From Hydractinia symbiolongicarpus (Eukaryota > Cnidaria > Hydrozoa > Anthoathecata > Hydractiniidae): a stretch of DNA of 64,000 nt. The stretch is from the NCBI RefSeq assembly GCF_029227915.1, contig NC_079885.1, positions 10,219,001-10,283,000 on the forward strand, given 5' to 3'. The position numbers were made by a program, and so were the translations under genes. Below the pieces are notes generated by a model. That model did no database searches and was not told where the DNA came from. It saw only the letters and a program-made list of their open reading frames with translations. This document shows, piece after piece, positions 1 through 10,832 of this stretch; positions within the stretch are counted from its first letter, which is position 1, and every line of letters starts with the position of its first letter.

Positions 1-12
1 AATTTTCTTCAG

Positions 13-2289
13 GCATGTCATCATCAGCTTGGGCGTCACAACAGCCAACGTTTAATTACGGCATTTCCAATTTACTCGGCAACAATCAACATTTACATCA
101 GGTTATGATGAATCACTCAAAACAATCACCCTCGCCTCTACCTTTGCCGAAATTCGCAACTGATATGTCCATAAGGTCTGTGTCCAGTGTGGGAGGAAGT
201 GAAGGTATTGTGGCTGGTTATTTTCTGATCTGTAACAACACTTTTCTCAACATCCCTATGCTTGAAAAAAGTAAAAAATCGCACTGTTTAAACATAAAAT
301 TCTTTCTATAACCTTGATCTTAATTTAAGAAAACTAATCTCTGTTGTGGGATGCGTGCTAAAATCTTTGTCCTTTAACCTGTGGAAAGCAATATAGCAGT
401 GTAAATATTCAACTGTGTGTTTCTTTTAGCTGGCGATATTGAGACGTTACTACAGAAGTTGTCATTAGAGAAATATCGTTCTACATTTGAAGAAGAGGAG
501 GTAAAATGTCGCTATGTTTAGCCCTTATGTCCCTCGCTGATGTTATTTCGCACACTTCGCTGGGCCGTTTAGTTTTTTGTGCACTCTATCGTTGTGTCTG
601 CATTGCATCTTGGCGTCTACGCTACCAAATATACTTGGATTTTTTTTTAATCACAAAGGTTTGTCCTATCCTTTTATTGCTTTTTCAGGTTGATTATGAA
701 ACGCTGCTTGAGATGGACGACAACGACTTGAAAATGATGGGGATCGATCAAACGATAAATAGAGATCGAATCTTACTCGCTGTGAACGAGAAACAAAAAA
801 AGGTAAAGATATTCTGTAATTGAAATTTCATACAAGAGGTCGTTTCCCCTTTTTTTTACAAAAAATTATCATGGTGAACGAGAAAAGCAGAACTGGTGCA
901 TCCTAAAATTTACGTACGCAATGACTGCGCTGTGTCTGAATTGTTTTTTAAGTCATTCTTTCTATTTACTTTTTGGACGCAATTGGTACAGGATTGATTT
1001 TTAGTTCATTCTGATTTCTTGAAATGAAATGTCAACTACAGGGTTTAAACCAGGACATTTCTGTTTTCCCGGTGTTTATCTCATAACTGGAATTTGTTTT
1101 ATTTGATGACCACCTGGACGATATCTCATTCATTTATTTGTTCACTTTTGGAAAAATAAACAAATATACAAATATTGAAAATCCTAGAATAATCTTTGCA
1201 GTTAATTTTCATCCTTAATATTTAACTAAGATTGTTGCGTTATTTATTGTGTGTGAAAAGAAAGTTTGGTCCAACTTGCAGAAGTTTAGAAAGAAATACA
1301 ACAAAGTGGAGTGTCTCCATATTATATTTTACACCAAAGTGGAGTGTCTTCATATTATATTTTACACGACATTTTGTTTATTAGGTGAAACTAATACACG
1401 ATGTTTATATTTTTAGGGAGTAAGCCGATCATTGCATAACACTCCTGTTAACTCTGTTTGCACCCCCGTCTCACCAACTGGCAAGTCGACAGGTGTGTTC
1501 TTTTACAAAAATAAATATGTAATGTACGGTAATCGTCGAAATATTCAAATTCGAACTTGCTTCTATGCGAATGCAGTACTCACGTTGAAGGCCTGGATAA
1601 GTGAGATTTCCGCGTGGTGGGACCGTTATTTCAGTCCCATCAACCAAGAAGCTAGTTCTAATTTTTCCTGTCACTTAACTGCCACTTAATGCGGGTATAT
1701 TGAACTACCATACCGTAAATGACAGATTAAGCGCCCAGGGCGATTATTTAAGCAGGGGCGCTTGCTCACAAATTTTTTCCTAACCCCGGGGCGATTATTG
1801 AGCACGGGGCTCTAAGCCTGTCATTTTCAATAATTTTAATGCAAAAGTTTTCACACTCTTTCTGATGAAACGAGCTAGCGAGTACTTCATAACCAGTAAA
1901 ATAATTAAATCTACTACATTATAATTTATATATATTTTTTATTCAATAGGTGGTTCCATTGCATCTGTACCCGGTCACGTAAAATTAGCTCCGTTACCCG
2001 CGTTTATTTCGCAAAGGTGATATTTTTACAACGTAGGTATGACGATTTAAGAGGAAGCACTTTTATATTTATATTTGTTTATTATAAACTTAAAAAACTT
2101 TTTTTTATAAGACACCCTATTTGTATAGTCAGGGAGCGATTTTTTGGCCGTCAAGTTGGTGAGCTAGCTCCTAAGGGTTTGATTTTTTGCAGACGCGTAA
2201 AACCTGCTTTAACTTTCTCATCTTGTTTATTGGTAGTGAACTGGGCACTAAATGCAATTCCCTGTAGCACGCTGCAGTTTGAACACTGA
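13..2289 (+). CDS. SAM-domain protein, 3' part; probably Bicaudal-C-like
   Basis: Six exons with consistent GT/AG sites and phase: 13-205, 430-500, 689-802, 1417-1492, 1950-2016 and 2193-2289 (TGA stop). The first begins at an acceptor at the window edge, so the N-terminal part is missing. Exons 2-3 encode a SAM domain of about 60 residues (starts DIETLLQKLSLEKY, then the VDYETLLEMDDNDLKMMGI core). A Ser/Pro/Asn-rich linker precedes it and a short tail follows. The SAM core, and the short IASVPG element after it, resemble the C-terminus of Bicaudal-C, where the SAM domain polymerises and the missing N-terminal KH domains bind mRNA 3'UTRs. ANKS3/ANKS6-type SAM proteins are an alternative, because the KH or ankyrin part lies outside the window. 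The SAM call is strong; the orthology is tentative. Confidence 0.72.
1300..1368. repeat. two-copy tandem duplication, about 36 bp
   Basis: Two near-identical copies of a unit beginning CAAAGTGGAGTGTCT lie side by side within the third intron of the SAM-domain gene. It is a simple local duplication with no coding content. Confidence 0.7.
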
Positions 2290-2850
2290 TACATATTGCT
2301 TTTAAGACTTTTTGCTGCAGTTCAATAAGAAACGTTTTTCAGGCGGCGGTTGTAATATTATAATGACAATGTTTAAAAAGGATTTTTTATTTTTTTATTT
2401 TTTTTTAAAGTTTTTGGTTTCTGTATATACAGCTACTTGTTGATAGTTTTAATTTACCGTTCTTCAATGCATTCACGCGCGCAATTTATTTTATATATTT
2501 TAACAATAATATATAACCATATAATTTTGATATTACGAAAATGTATCAAAAACTTTTTTTATTCTAAAATTTGCCATGACGCTATATTATAAACTTATAT
2601 GTAAATATGACTTGAGTTGGGTATAATTAAATTATGTGAATATTTGAAGAAAATAACACAATCTTTTTTTTGTGTATCTTAAGTACTGGTTAGAAATATA
2701 GCGGCAACCACTTCGTGCCCAGGACATTTGATCATTTGATAAACCGAAGCAGTGTTTTCCGAATTGAAAAAAAGGAGATGTTGCAGCAGATTTTGCAAAT
2801 AAAGTGAACACCAAGTAAAAACAAAAATTATGATGCTTAATCTCTTTCTT
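2290..2850. other. intergenic gap between convergent genes
   Basis: AT-rich, with homopolymer T runs. It separates the plus-strand SAM gene from the minus-strand C2-domain gene, so it should hold both 3'UTRs. No perfect poly(A) signal was assigned, and nothing else is recognisable. Confidence 0.6.
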
Positions 2851-4477
2851 TTAAGAATCAAATAGAACAGGATACCACTTTTGAATAGAAGATTTCCCGT
2901 GTGCCATAAGATCCCAATGCTCTTTCCCGAATCGACCAACTTGCGTTGAATTTCCCAACGCCACAGTACCAATCACGCGTGGTTTCAAAAAAACATTGTT
3001 TTGTCGTCCTTGTATTTCTATGCTGATGGCTATATTTTGAAGACTCGCGCCTTGAACTTCTTCCAAGTTGAAAATGAATTCCTCGTTAAATTCTGGTTTT
3101 GTTGTTGTTGCAACGTTATTTGTGTAATAGACTTTAATTTCTTTATCTTGATAAAGCAGAGCTATTTTGGCTTGTAGGTATTTGTCTGTTGGTTGTATTT
3201 TCAAATTTCTTGCTTTGCAGGTAGTAAGGGCAATCCTTTGTGCACCCCTTAAATAGGAGAGCGTCACAAGAACTTCTCCGTAGGGTGTTTCACCTGTTAA
3301 ACGTTCCGATTTCTCAACATCGCGCCATATTGTACCACATCCTGTTTTTAAATTAAAAACAAAAGAGCATTCAAATGTAGTTTTACACAAGTCGAATTAG
3401 AATTGCTTATTGCACGAAATAGTCGTCAGTGAAAAGAAAAGTAGAAGCAACACTAATTTATTATTATCGTGTGTAGAATAAAAACTCATACACCCCCCGG
3501 GTACTTTCGCTTTTTCACTCTAACTGCACAGATAAAAGACAAATAGTACTGCAACTTCGTCCCAGGGCTTTTCTGCACCTATGATATTTTGACTGAAGGA
3601 CGCCGTAATATTACGAAACCGTTCTGTTAGAATAATATAGGCGTGACAGGGCCCTGGAATGAGGTTGAAAGCCCTGGGAATAAGGTGCCAAGAGTTATTA
3701 TGGCAGGTTAGACTTGATTTAACTACTATGAAGTCCTGTGTACGAGGTTGTTTTAGCGAGCAACTTTGTTAAGCACTCTACACTAGGCGGAGCTGAGTGT
3801 TGAATAATCAACTTAGTACTTATACCTTTTATCGGTGTTAGACCTGCTTCGTTGAAGATATCTTCTATGTTAACTTCTGTAAAGCCGAATGGATTTTTGT
3901 TAAACTGATCACTAATAGTCCACACGTTAAACTTCAACGTGATTGGAGGGTCGGAAGAGATCTGCATACTATCCAATGGGAATCGAAAAATTTCGTTAAA
4001 CGTAGGATTAGGACCATCAACTCTGACAGTCTGGTAGACAGTAAAACAGTGAGACATCAAAACACTCACAATTATTTGTTCGTTGATATATTCTGGGAGA
4101 TGTTTACCCTCCTCCAATGTCACATGCACTTCTGATTTTCTTAGATCATAAAAAAGTTCAAAACACAACGCAGGGATTTTCTCCTTTTTTCGATATATAG
4201 ATTTATCTATCGATCCTATTTTCGACAATTCTTTTTTTGTGTTTTCTCTTTTAAGACTGGGAATATTAAAAGGTTCCGAGGTTGGTAATCTTATCTCTTT
4301 GGTTTGATATTCAGGTTCTGTAGGAATATTAATCAGTGGTTGTTCTTCCGATTCCGCCACATTTCCATCTCTCCACTTTCGATACCACCAAACCAAGCAC
4401 AACACAATCAATATGGCGTCCACGATAAAAAAGATGGCAGCAGATACAACCAGTAATAACGGTAAGTGAGACATCAT
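2851..4477 (-). CDS. synaptotagmin-like protein A, calcium-independent type
   Basis: Two coding exons, read right to left: 4477-3826 (ATG) and 3341-2851 (TAA), joined in phase 1 across a 484-bp intron. The product is about 380 residues. It has a single N-terminal membrane segment (about residues 6-30) followed by a WWYRKWR basic stop-transfer. A polar linker leads to a C2A domain from about residue 100 (LCFELFYDL, then PNPTFNE). The C2B domain in exon 2 keeps the synaptotagmin-like EHW...KWYPV terminus. The acidic residues that coordinate Ca2+ in loops 1 and 3 of canonical synaptotagmins are not visible in either C2 domain, so Ca2+-independent membrane or protein binding is likely. The orthologous class is unresolved. 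A likely 5'UTR acceptor (TTTTTTCATAG on the minus strand) lies just before the ATG. A paralogue lies immediately upstream. Confidence 0.85.
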
Positions 4478-7400
4478 CAGTGTAGTCTCTATGAAAAAAC
4501 AGAGGTATATGTAATGTGAGATTTTAAAAACAGTTTAAATGGTCAATCCTAGCACTTCAATTGAATTTTTTGCGCAAGTTAACTTAGTTGTAACTATTTT
4601 AAAATTATAAACTTATTTAGAAAAGTTTAGGTTTAAAATTGTCGTAGAAGTAAATAAATTTTAAGTACTAGGTCCTTTAATGACAAGAGAATCAAGCAAA
4701 ATCAAGAAGCTGGGACAAGTTATACAGTAAAGCGATAATCTTAACATAACAGGACCTTCGCTGGGTTTCTTTTTAAATAAAAAAAATTATGCTATATACA
4801 ACTCCAATATTGAAATTTACAATCTCACACCCAGGGCTTTTTTTTCGACTTGTGATATTTCAATTGCACGCTGGCCACACAGACTAGAAAGCAAGAAGGA
4901 AGCTGTTGGAGCTAAATTGTGATATTGCAAATCGAATTTTCACAACGAGTTTGTGCACAACCAATGCTTTTTATATACAGCATCTAGATGTTCTCTCTCG
5001 TTTTCTGTCTCCACAACCAAGATGGTAGCTACAAGTAGCGACGTACAAATCCCGCGAATTTTCTCAGCGGTTGAATTTTCCCACAGGCGTACAACAAGGA
5101 TTGTATATTTGGAGAAAAGAAAGTTGAATGTTAGCCTCTTTATATTTTTCACACAATATGAAACTAGTATATTGTATATTGAAAGTACAAATTTAATTTC
5201 AAAAGTGGGAAGTGAATGAACTTTTTGTCATCGCAATGAAAACAAGCCTTTATGTTTAGGATTAGAGTGTGTTGTAAAAGTTTAAAAGATGTTCACGGGT
5301 CTTTAGATAATTTCCATTTTAAGATTTTAGGATTTAATTTTACTGCATAAATTATATTGGGAGTTTAATTATAATACATAAATTTCTTGGGGGTTTAATT
5401 ATAATGCATAATTTATAAAGCAATGCGTTTAATAACTTTATGCTGCGCAAAAAAGAATTTTACAATACCAATGAACGCTGAAAATGAAAAATCTCCTCCC
5501 CAGGGCGCACAGTAAAGGAGTCACAAAAGTTGTAATTAAAAAATCTTAGCAGAGCAATAACAGAAAACGGATCAAACCCTCAAAATGGCAACTTTAAGAT
5601 ACAGTGAAATCTGTATAAATAGCAAACTCGTTACCAGCGGCTATCTCTCTTTTTTATATCTGGACGACGATACGTTCGCATCGCTGGTACGATGTCAGAA
5701 AAGATACAAGATGTCCTGGGGACGAGGTTGTGTATATAAGACATGGACAATTTTCTCACATAAATGCTCTCCGTTTTAGACAGATTTCACCGCAGAAAAC
5801 TTTAAAAACTTGAGAAGAATTAGGAGGGACAACCTTCACACATGGACAAAAATGCTTCACAAGAGCTTTCCCAATGTAATTTTCATTTATTTAAAAGAAT
5901 AACAAAAATCAACACTTGTTTGAATTAACAAAAGAATAACATTACTGAACATCAATGAATAATTTCTTCTTCTAAGTTACAATTAAAATTTACGGACGAA
6001 TAGGAGCCATTGCATGGTTCGGACTTTACTCAAATAAATCACTTACCCCGTGCTCGATTCGTAGAGAAACCGGGATCTTTTAAAATTGTATTTTCAGAAC
6101 ATTTTATACACAATCCTTCTTCTTTTTAGAAATGAAACGAAAGTTTTCTGTAACTTGCACTCTCCTTCATTGTCGTTAAATATAGCACTAATGATTCTCC
6201 CTTCAACATTTTGTTAAAAAGTCTAGACCTTTACGTTAGAGTGGTTTAGAAATATTTATTTTAGTTAAATTAGTTTCCGTTAAGAAATTAAAAATGTAAT
6301 ACAAGTTATTCCGGGTAAATTGTCCCCAGTACATTTTATCTAAGAGCTTGCACACCGCGGCTAATCTGTCATTTTTATTTTCAAAATCCTCTAAGATGGA
6401 AGGACACTTTTCAGGTTATTACCTTTAATTAACGACAGGATCATTTATATCAGTTTTAAAGATTTTTTAATAGACCTATTAAAATTCTCAAATTATGGAT
6501 TGGTGTAAGCAAAGTTATAGTGTATAAATCCCAAAGCTTCCTTGTATGTCTTTGTCATCTTCGTTAAACGATGTTTTCACTATACAGATAGTCATCTTTC
6601 GAGAAGGGATACCTTTTGACTGTATTGTTCACACACAAACAACAGAACAAAGCATCCTGTTAATGAATACATTTCGCTTAACTATTAAATTTGTTTTCAT
6701 TTTGATGACGCCATTTTGGAACGCCATTTTTTCTTTAGAAGTAGCAAAGTAGACTTCCTCCATTAGAACACAGAAGCTAAACGGGAAGAATTTATTCCTT
6801 TCCTATAGTCTGAAACTTTGTGTGAAATCAACCTCATATTTGTTGCTTATTCTCAAAGAGATAAATAGTCATAAGCATATGTCTTACAATGTCAGCTGTT
6901 GTCTAAACCGAGCCATATAAAACTTCCTTTCTCGCTACCTAATCTTTTCATTCTGTTTATTAATACTAATTCCCTATTAAATCAATGTCTTATCTCCCGC
7001 GCCTTATTTAATTGAGTTTCCAAGGGGATTGAGTGTTACCAAAAAACAAAAGAAAAAAGCTCAAGTAAAAACTTATTATTAAAATAAATTTTAATAAAAG
7101 CAACAACAATAACAGCTACACCACCGCTACCACCACCACCGCCACCACCACCACCGCCACCACCACCACCATATTTTATCTGAGGCTCAATGCTACTTAA
7201 GTTTCTGCATTTTAAATGTTTTTGATTGTTGCTTGTTGATTATGTACCTAGAAAGTCCAAACTGGGTTAATCCAAATTAGACTGACGTGCCAACAGAAAT
7301 CAAACTTCCATTTTAATCACATTCGCCGTCGCATAAAATTTTCATGACTGTTACAACGAGAAAAGTCCAGGAAACTATTGATGTTTTTTGTCCCTGTTTT

Positions 7401-7666
7401 TTGTTATTTCTCTTCTTCTTTTTTAAGGATTTGAAGTCTAATGTTGCTTATGAGATGTTGTTTAAAACAAAAATAGGTAAAAAAACTAAGAAAAAAATTA
7501 GTCACCACTACTTTCAATAACGTTTTATGTCTAAGAAGTCTGAAAATTTTCGAGGTTCGAAATTAATGAAGTTTTTTTTGTACAATAAATTCTTACTTTT
7601 AAAATCTATTTTATATATAATAATTTCTCTAAACATTTCTTATACAATTTTTTTAGTTCTTTTGAT
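4478..7666. other. intergenic region between the two C2-domain genes
   Basis: About 3.2 kb of AT-rich sequence holding the 5' region of synaptotagmin-like A and the 3' region of copy B. It contains a small two-copy tandem repeat at 5340-5415 (unit around TTTAATTATAATGCATAA), fragments of the CCTGGGGACGAG repeat at about 5716-5736, and a CCA/CCG microsatellite. No conserved exon was found on either strand. Confidence 0.6.
7117..7171. repeat. (CCA/CCG)n microsatellite
   Basis: Imperfect trinucleotide run of CCA and CCG in otherwise AT-rich intergenic DNA. It ends abruptly at CCATATTTTATC. It could read as poly-Pro, poly-His or poly-Thr, but stops and the lack of any exon context argue against coding. 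Confidence 0.85.
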
Positions 7667-9309
7667 TTATTCACATGACTGTAGAGAATGCCACTTGAAA
7701 GTTGACGATTTCGAAGTTAACATGGCCGCCCAGTGTTCCTGTCCTGCACGCTCCGCCATCCCTGATTTACCGATAGTGAACTTTCCGATAACCCGAGGTT
7801 TCATTGACCGTTTAACTTGTCTACTTTGCAACTCCACACTAATAGTTATACCGTCGATATTTATATTCTTGTACTCCAGCAAACAAAACACAAATTCTTC
7901 GTTAAATTTTGGATTTGTGACCATGGGTATAAAATTACTATAGAAAACCTTTTGTTCCTCTTCGCGATAACAAAAAGTTATTTTCCCTTGTATGTCTTTA
8001 TCATTCGCTGCGAGAACTAAATCTTTGGCCTTGTCGAGAATTAGGCTAATTCTTTGCGCTCCAGGGAGATAGGAAAGGGAGATGAGAACATCGCCTTGCA
8101 AACTCTCGTCTTTCAACGAATCAGATCTAAGAATATTACGCCATACAAGTCCTTTACCTAAATATGCAAGAGAAAGTAAGGTCAGCGATACTTTCATTTT
8201 CAACTTCATTTCCATGTTTTTTTTTGTATTTTGATCGCTAAAGAGTGCTGGGGACGAGATTGGTCTCTTGTCTTTTTTATATTCCAGCTTACCGTATTCT
8301 ACTAACAAAACTATTGGAAGTATTACATAGCAACAATGACATAAAGAACTGGGATTGAAGTTGTATTTTGTCTTTGCAAAATGTTAAATTTATTTTACCA
8401 TTTTATAAAAGTTAAAAGAATGGTACTATGGGGCACGGTGTTTAATGAACTATCATGTTATAAATAAAAGACATGTACTGTTTCTATACAAAGCAGAAAT
8501 GGAATTATTCTAAAGATAAAAGGAAAATGCTAATTCAAAATTGCACTACTTTTGTTATAACGCCAAAGCTAATCTCACATACCTTGAGCCGGGGTCACCC
8601 CGTGTTGTGTAAATATTTCCTCAATGCTTACTTCAACGTATCCAAACGGGTTTTTCCTCGAATATCTATCGATTGTCCATATGTTGAACTTCAATGTGAT
8701 TGGAGGATCCGAAGAGATCAGCATGCTATCCAATGGAAATCGCAGGTTTTCGTTAAACGTAGGGTTAGGACCATCAACTCTGACGGTGTGGAAGATGGTA
8801 AAACAATGAGACATCAAAACACTCACAACTATTTGTTCGTTGATATATTCTGGAAGATGTTTACCGCATTTCAGGGACACCAATACTTCTGACGTACGAA
8901 AATCGTAATATAATTCGAAGCACAATCTTGGGATAGAACTTAACTTTCTTTTGTGCGAAAACTTTTCATATTTTTCCACATCGAAGGATTCTTCATCAAT
9001 ATTTGTTGACCTTCGAATGGTTTTGAATTTTTTCAAACGCAGATTTCTTTCGTTTCCCCTAACACTGATTTTTCGGCATGGTATTTCAAAAATGTCGGGA
9101 GAATAGTCGACGTCAGTCGTTGGTTTTGTCGTAAATGGATCCATTTTAATATCAAGTAATCGCTCTTTATCTGGGTCTTTTTTATTTTTTTTGTTCAGTT
9201 GACGTTTTATGCATAACCATACGAAGTATGAAACAGCAAGTATGATATCGACGGAAAGAAAAATAATTGCTGCGATATATAAATATGGCGGCCATAACCG
9301 TGACGTCAT
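7667..9309 (-). CDS. synaptotagmin-like protein B, tandem paralogue of A
   Basis: Coding exons 9309-8583 (ATG) and 8157-7667 (TAA), joined in phase 1 at the same place as in copy A, across a 425-bp intron. The architecture is the same: an N-terminal membrane segment (about residues 9-32) followed by basic KRQLNKKNKK, a longer polar linker than in A, C2A (LCFELYYDF, PNPTFNE) and C2B ending EHWAAM...KWHSL. C2A is nearly identical to that of A across the HLPEYINEQI...SVLMSHCFT stretch, while the C2B domains and linkers have diverged. It also lacks the calcium-coordinating acidic loops. A TTTTTTCGTTTTAG acceptor just before the start codon suggests a 5'UTR intron. Same strand as A and upstream of it: a tandem duplication that kept the intron. 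Confidence 0.85.
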
Positions 9310-10477
9310 ATTTAGTTAGCACTAAAACGAAAAAACAAATTATCAGAAAACATCATTTCTTGTCAGGACTTTATCTACTGCTTCTCTCCTTTTTCTAAAG
9401 CTTTATAATAGCTAATAAATAGTTGTTATAGTATTGCCAGCGGCGTTAATATAGAGTAAGTCTTGGTTTACACTCAGTAGTATAGCTGCATCGAGATTTA
9501 AACTCTAAATTAGTCAATCTAAAGCGTTCCGTTAAGCAAAATTTTAACCATAAATAAAATCTTTGTTTTTGTTTCATTCTTTGAGTTTTACAGTCTGTCT
9601 ATCTTGCTTTGAATACAAAATTCTGCTTTTAGTATTTCTCTGAAAATACTTTCAGTTCGGTTGTTTTGTTTGCAAGATGACAGTGATCTCCACCGTAGGT
9701 GTTTGTTTGTGGATTTAAACACATATTATTGTAAACAACAACAGAGAGCAATTATTTGTGTCAGCGCTAGGTCAGTATTTGCATTGACTTGTATATACGA
9801 TACCCAAACAGAATGGTTTCCACGTGCTATACATGGTTTCTACATCTGCAAATTTGCATATTTTAAATTATCTAGGTTAAGTGTATTTTTAAAAGACTTG
9901 AAGATAACCTCATTACACAAAATTACGCGGGTATCAACACTCTCGTCCCCAGGGATCTTTGCCTTTTCGATATGAGCTTATATCGAAAAGGCAAATATCC
10001 CTGGGGACGAGGGTGGGGTAACAAAAGAGCGCGTATGAAATTAACACGACAGGTAAGTAACACGAATAGTGAATTTGATTTTTAAAGTGTGTGATGCAAA
10101 CGCTAAACAAAAAAATTCAATCCCCGTGGTATTCAATTAACTTGATTTTCTGGCACTACAACTTTTTTTACGTTCCAGCGCAGCTGACCATCACGGAATT
10201 ATGTGTGTTCAAATTGTATTTGTCAATACAGTTAAAACTAAAAATTTTAACCAAGTTCGTAGTTCGTAGTTCTCTTGCGAAAAAGTAACTTTTTTACCTA
10301 ACGTAATCGTAATCGAATTTTCAAGGGTTTTTTTTAAAACAATATTTTGAATATTTTATCTAAGAAAAAAACGAAGTTATGGTTAGTTGGGAAATATTGA
10401 TAATCGGAGAAAATTGTATTCACCAATGCATAGAATTAGTCGCTCTTGCCTTGACTATGGTTAGTCTTGAGAAAATT
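9310..10477. other. intergenic region with a palindromic MITE
   Basis: Contains the upstream region of synaptotagmin-like B and the near-perfect hairpin at 9942-10011 (listed separately). No exon with both splice signals and conserved peptide was found. Confidence 0.6.
9942..10011. repeat. near-perfect 70-bp palindrome, CTCGTCCCCAGGG family
   Basis: Left arm CTCGTCCCCAGGGATCTTT and right arm AATATCCCTGGGGACGAG are reverse complements, and the centre (TCGATATGAGC/TATATCGA) also pairs, giving an arm of over 30 bp with a minimal loop. It is the cleanest of several copies in the window of a short foldback MITE. Confidence 0.85.
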
Positions 10478-10832
10478 AGGGAATGTCCAATTGCTGAGTA
10501 ATATAGAACCTGAATATCAAACAAAGGAGAAAAGATTACCAACCTCCGAACCTTTTAATATTCCCAGTCTTGAGAGAAAAAACACAAAAAGAGGTTTGTT
10601 GACAATAGGACCGATAGATAAATCTATATATCAAAAAAAGGAAAAAATCCCTGCGTTGTGTTTTGAACTTTTTTATGATCTAAGAAAATCAGAAGCGCAT
10701 GTGATATTGAAAGAGGGTAAACATCTCCCAAAAAACATCAACAAACAAATAATTGTGAGTGTTTTGATGTCTCACTGTTTTACTGTCTACCAGAGTGTCA
10801 GAGTTGATGGTCCTCATTCTACGTTTAACAAT
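10478..10832 (+). pseudogene. truncated inverted copy of synaptotagmin-like A, exon 1
   Basis: Plus-strand translation closely matches the linker and first half of C2A of synaptotagmin-like A (EPEYQTKE, PTSEPFNIPSL, KIPALCFELFYDLRKSE, SVLMSHCFTVYQ). The membrane segment is absent. A 6-bp deletion lies near the left end. Similarity stops abruptly after STFN, where exon 1 of A continues into the rest of C2A. There is no second C2 exon nearby. The reading frame is still open, so the copy is fairly recent, but it lacks a start, a membrane anchor and half a domain. It is most likely a non-functional duplicate. Confidence 0.8.

Noticed and set aside
7527-7943. Plus-strand frame of 138 codons
   Set aside because: It is antisense to exon 2 of synaptotagmin-like B, whose C2B translation is clearly the real one.
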